Part shown: in pieces, positions 62,628 to 64,000 of the stretch
How the letters are laid out: the number at the start of each line of letters is the position of its first letter
Numbering within the stretch: position 1 is the first letter of the stretch
Program-made: the position numbers and the translations under genes
The notes under the pieces: model-generated
Seen by the model: the letters and a program-made list of their open reading frames with translations, nothing else
Told to the model about the DNA's origin: nothing
Database searches by the model: none
Assembly (NCBI RefSeq): GCF_902499135.1
Contig: NZ_CABVPR010000021.1
Location: 1 to 64,000, forward strand
Direction of reading: 5' to 3'
Origin: Burkholderia dolosa
GTDB lineage: Bacteria > Pseudomonadota > Gammaproteobacteria > Burkholderiales > Burkholderiaceae
Length of the DNA: 64,000 nt

Positions 62628-64000
62628 CGAGCTTGCCGACGTTCGCGAAACGGCTGCCGGCGGCAGCGTTCCCGCGGTGCCCGCGCACGACTGGTTCGAA
62701 CTCAACGGCACGCGAATGCAGCTGCCGACCGACCGGTCGCAGCGCTTGATCGACTATCTGCGCGCGGCGTTGCGGCAGTTCGGGACCAAGGAAGGATGCC
62801 GCCAGGGCGACTGCGGAACCTGCACCGTGATCGTCGACGGCGATGCGCGTTATGCATGTCTGATTCCGTTGGGACAGGTCGCGGGAAGCCGCATCGTCAC
62901 GATCGAAGGCCTCGCCGATGGCACCCGCTGCGGCAGCCGGCTGCAACAGGCTTTTCTCGCGCATCAGGCCGTGCAATGCGGCTTTTGCACGCCGGGCATG
63001 CTCACCGCAGCCGCGGCCGCGATCGACGCGAATCGCGTGACGGATCGAGCCAGCGCGCGAGCGGCCATCGACGGCGTGCTGTGCCGATGCACGGGCTACC
63101 AGAAAATCGTCGACGCGGTGACGGAAGTCGGATGCGGCGGCACCGCACGCCGCTGCACGGTTGCGCCGGCTGAAGGGCCGTCGGTCGGCGTGCCGCTCAC
63201 ACGTCTCGACGGACCGGAGAAGGTCGACGGCAGCCAGCGCTTCGGTGCCGACGCGTATCCGGCCGACAGCCTGTTCGTGCGCGCGGTCCGTTGCCCGCAT
63301 CACCGCGCGCGCTTCGCGTTCGGCGACCTCGACGCGTTCGTCGCCGCGCATCCCGGCGTGCATCGCGTGTTCACCCACGCGGACGTGCCGGGCATCAACG
63401 TGCACGGCGTCGCGACACCGTACGCCGATCAGCCCGTCCTTCCGGAAACCGAAACGCGCCATCACCTCGAAGCGGTCGCGCTGGTCGTCGGCGAGCGCGA
63501 AGCGATCGCGGCGCTCGACCTCGGCCGTTTTCCGGTGACGTGGGAACCGCAGGCGCCGGTGCTCGCGATCGCCGATGCGGTGCGGGACGACAGTCCGCAA
63601 CTGCATGCCGGCCGCCCGGGCAACGTGCTGATCGAAGGGCGCGTGTGCCGCGGCGACGCGCATCGCGCGATGCAGCGCGCGCATTACGTCGCGAGCGCGA
63701 CGTTCGAATCCAGCTTCGTCGAGCACGCATACCTCGAACCCGAGGCCGGCTGGGCACGGCGCGTCGGCGATATCGTCGAGATCCATTCGTCGACGCAGGC
63801 GCCGCATCCGCATCGCGCCGATCTCGCGCGCATTCTCGGCGTTTCGCCCGAGCGGGTGCGCGTCGTCGCGACCGCGGTCGGCGGCGGCTTCGGCGGCAAG
63901 CTGGACATGACGGTCCAGCCGCTGCTCGCGATCGCCGCGTGGCATCTGGAGCGGCCCGTCGCGATGGCGTTCTCGCGCGAGGAATCGATGGCCACGTCGA
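62608..64000 (+). CDS. Fused [2Fe-2S]/molybdopterin hydroxylase, partial
   Basis: Xanthine dehydrogenase-family protein, open at the right end of the window (464 codons seen). The start is GTG 62608 with GAGGAG before it. Residues about 30-105 form the plant-type [2Fe-2S] domain with GCRQGDCGTC; about 110-185 hold the second cluster with CGFCTPGM and CRCTGYQ. Then, without a stop, a molybdopterin subunit begins (VPLTRLDGPEKVDGSQRFGA), with AVGGGFGGKLD near the end of the window. Small and large subunits are thus fused. The enzyme would hydroxylate an aldehyde or N-heterocycle. The FAD subunit gene before it is broken, so its electron acceptor is unclear. Confidence 0.88.
   Translation, partial: MAHPLLDELADVRETAAGGSVPAVPAHDWFELNGTRMQLPTDRSQRLIDYLRAALRQFGTKEGCRQGDCGTCTVIVDGDARYACLIPLGQVAGSRIVTIEGLADGTRCGSRLQQAFLAHQAVQCGFCTPGMLTAAAAAIDANRVTDRASARAAIDGVLCRCTGYQKIVDAVTEVGCGGTARRCTVAPAEGPSVGVPLTRLDGPEKVDGSQRFGADAYPADSLFVRAVRCPHHRARFAFGDLDAFVAAHPGVHRVFTHADVPGINVHGVATPYADQPVLPETETRHHLEAVALVVGEREAIAALDLGRFPVTWEPQAPVLAIADAVRDDSPQLHAGRPGNVLIEGRVCRGDAHRAMQRAHYVASATFESSFVEHAYLEPEAGWARRVGDIVEIHSSTQAPHPHRADLARILGVSPERVRVVATAVGGGFGGKLDMTVQPLLAIAAWHLERPVAMAFSREESMATS

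Overview
The window is GC-rich DNA with very strong G/C bias at third codon positions, dense long shadow ORFs and gene content (encapsulin/DyP pair, cyanide-insensitive oxidase, acnB, narGHJI with a parvulin and narK, deo genes, ETF-QO) that together suggest a Burkholderia, most likely of the cepacia complex. It reads as a chromosomal region of accessory metabolism. This is judged from the look of the proteins only; species and replicon cannot be fixed here. No tRNA, rRNA, CRISPR array, insertion sequence or phage gene was seen.

Layout. 0-2.4 kb: a DyP peroxidase carrying an encapsulin cargo tail, its encapsulin shell and a small helical protein. 3.2-12 kb: a YdeP-like molybdoenzyme, an NCS1 permease divergent from a LysR regulator, and a minus-strand catabolic operon (FMO, RidA, DUF1028, M20 deacylase). 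12.5-21 kb: a small membrane protein, a bestrophin, the cyanide-insensitive oxidase cioAB, aconitase B with a good sigma-70 promoter and terminator, and a class V aminotransferase. 21-26.6 kb: a patchwork of small detoxification-type genes with two gene remnants (a LysR piece and a 93%-like SDR piece), an HD-domain protein and a MocR regulator leading into a cupin and an AhpD-like protein.

27-32.8 kb: a nitrobenzoate-type module (pnbB, pnbA, LysR pnbR) whose two enzyme genes are preceded by matching LysR-type dyads, then a YdcR-like MocR regulator and a secreted protein of unknown function. 33-43 kb: the respiratory nitrate reductase operon narG-H-J-I-parvulin-narK, transcribed leftwards behind an FNR-type box, with a universal stress protein upstream that has its own FNR-type box. 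NarG carries a 15-bp tandem repeat insertion.

43-50.6 kb: a hydratase, an uncharacterised protein with a PD-(D/E)XK nuclease-like signature, an alpha/beta hydrolase, a VOC protein, an SDR with divergent AraC regulator, and a secreted mutarotase. 51-56 kb: 2-deoxyribose catabolism (deoxyribokinase, permease, DUF4432 epimerase-like protein, DeoR repressor, deoxyribose-phosphate aldolase) with similar candidate operators at both promoters. 56-62 kb: a fatty-acyl beta-oxidation set (3-hydroxyacyl-CoA dehydrogenase, thiolase, ETF-ubiquinone oxidoreductase, acyl-CoA dehydrogenase). 62-64 kb: a broken FAD subunit followed by a fused iron-sulfur/molybdopterin hydroxylase that runs off the window.
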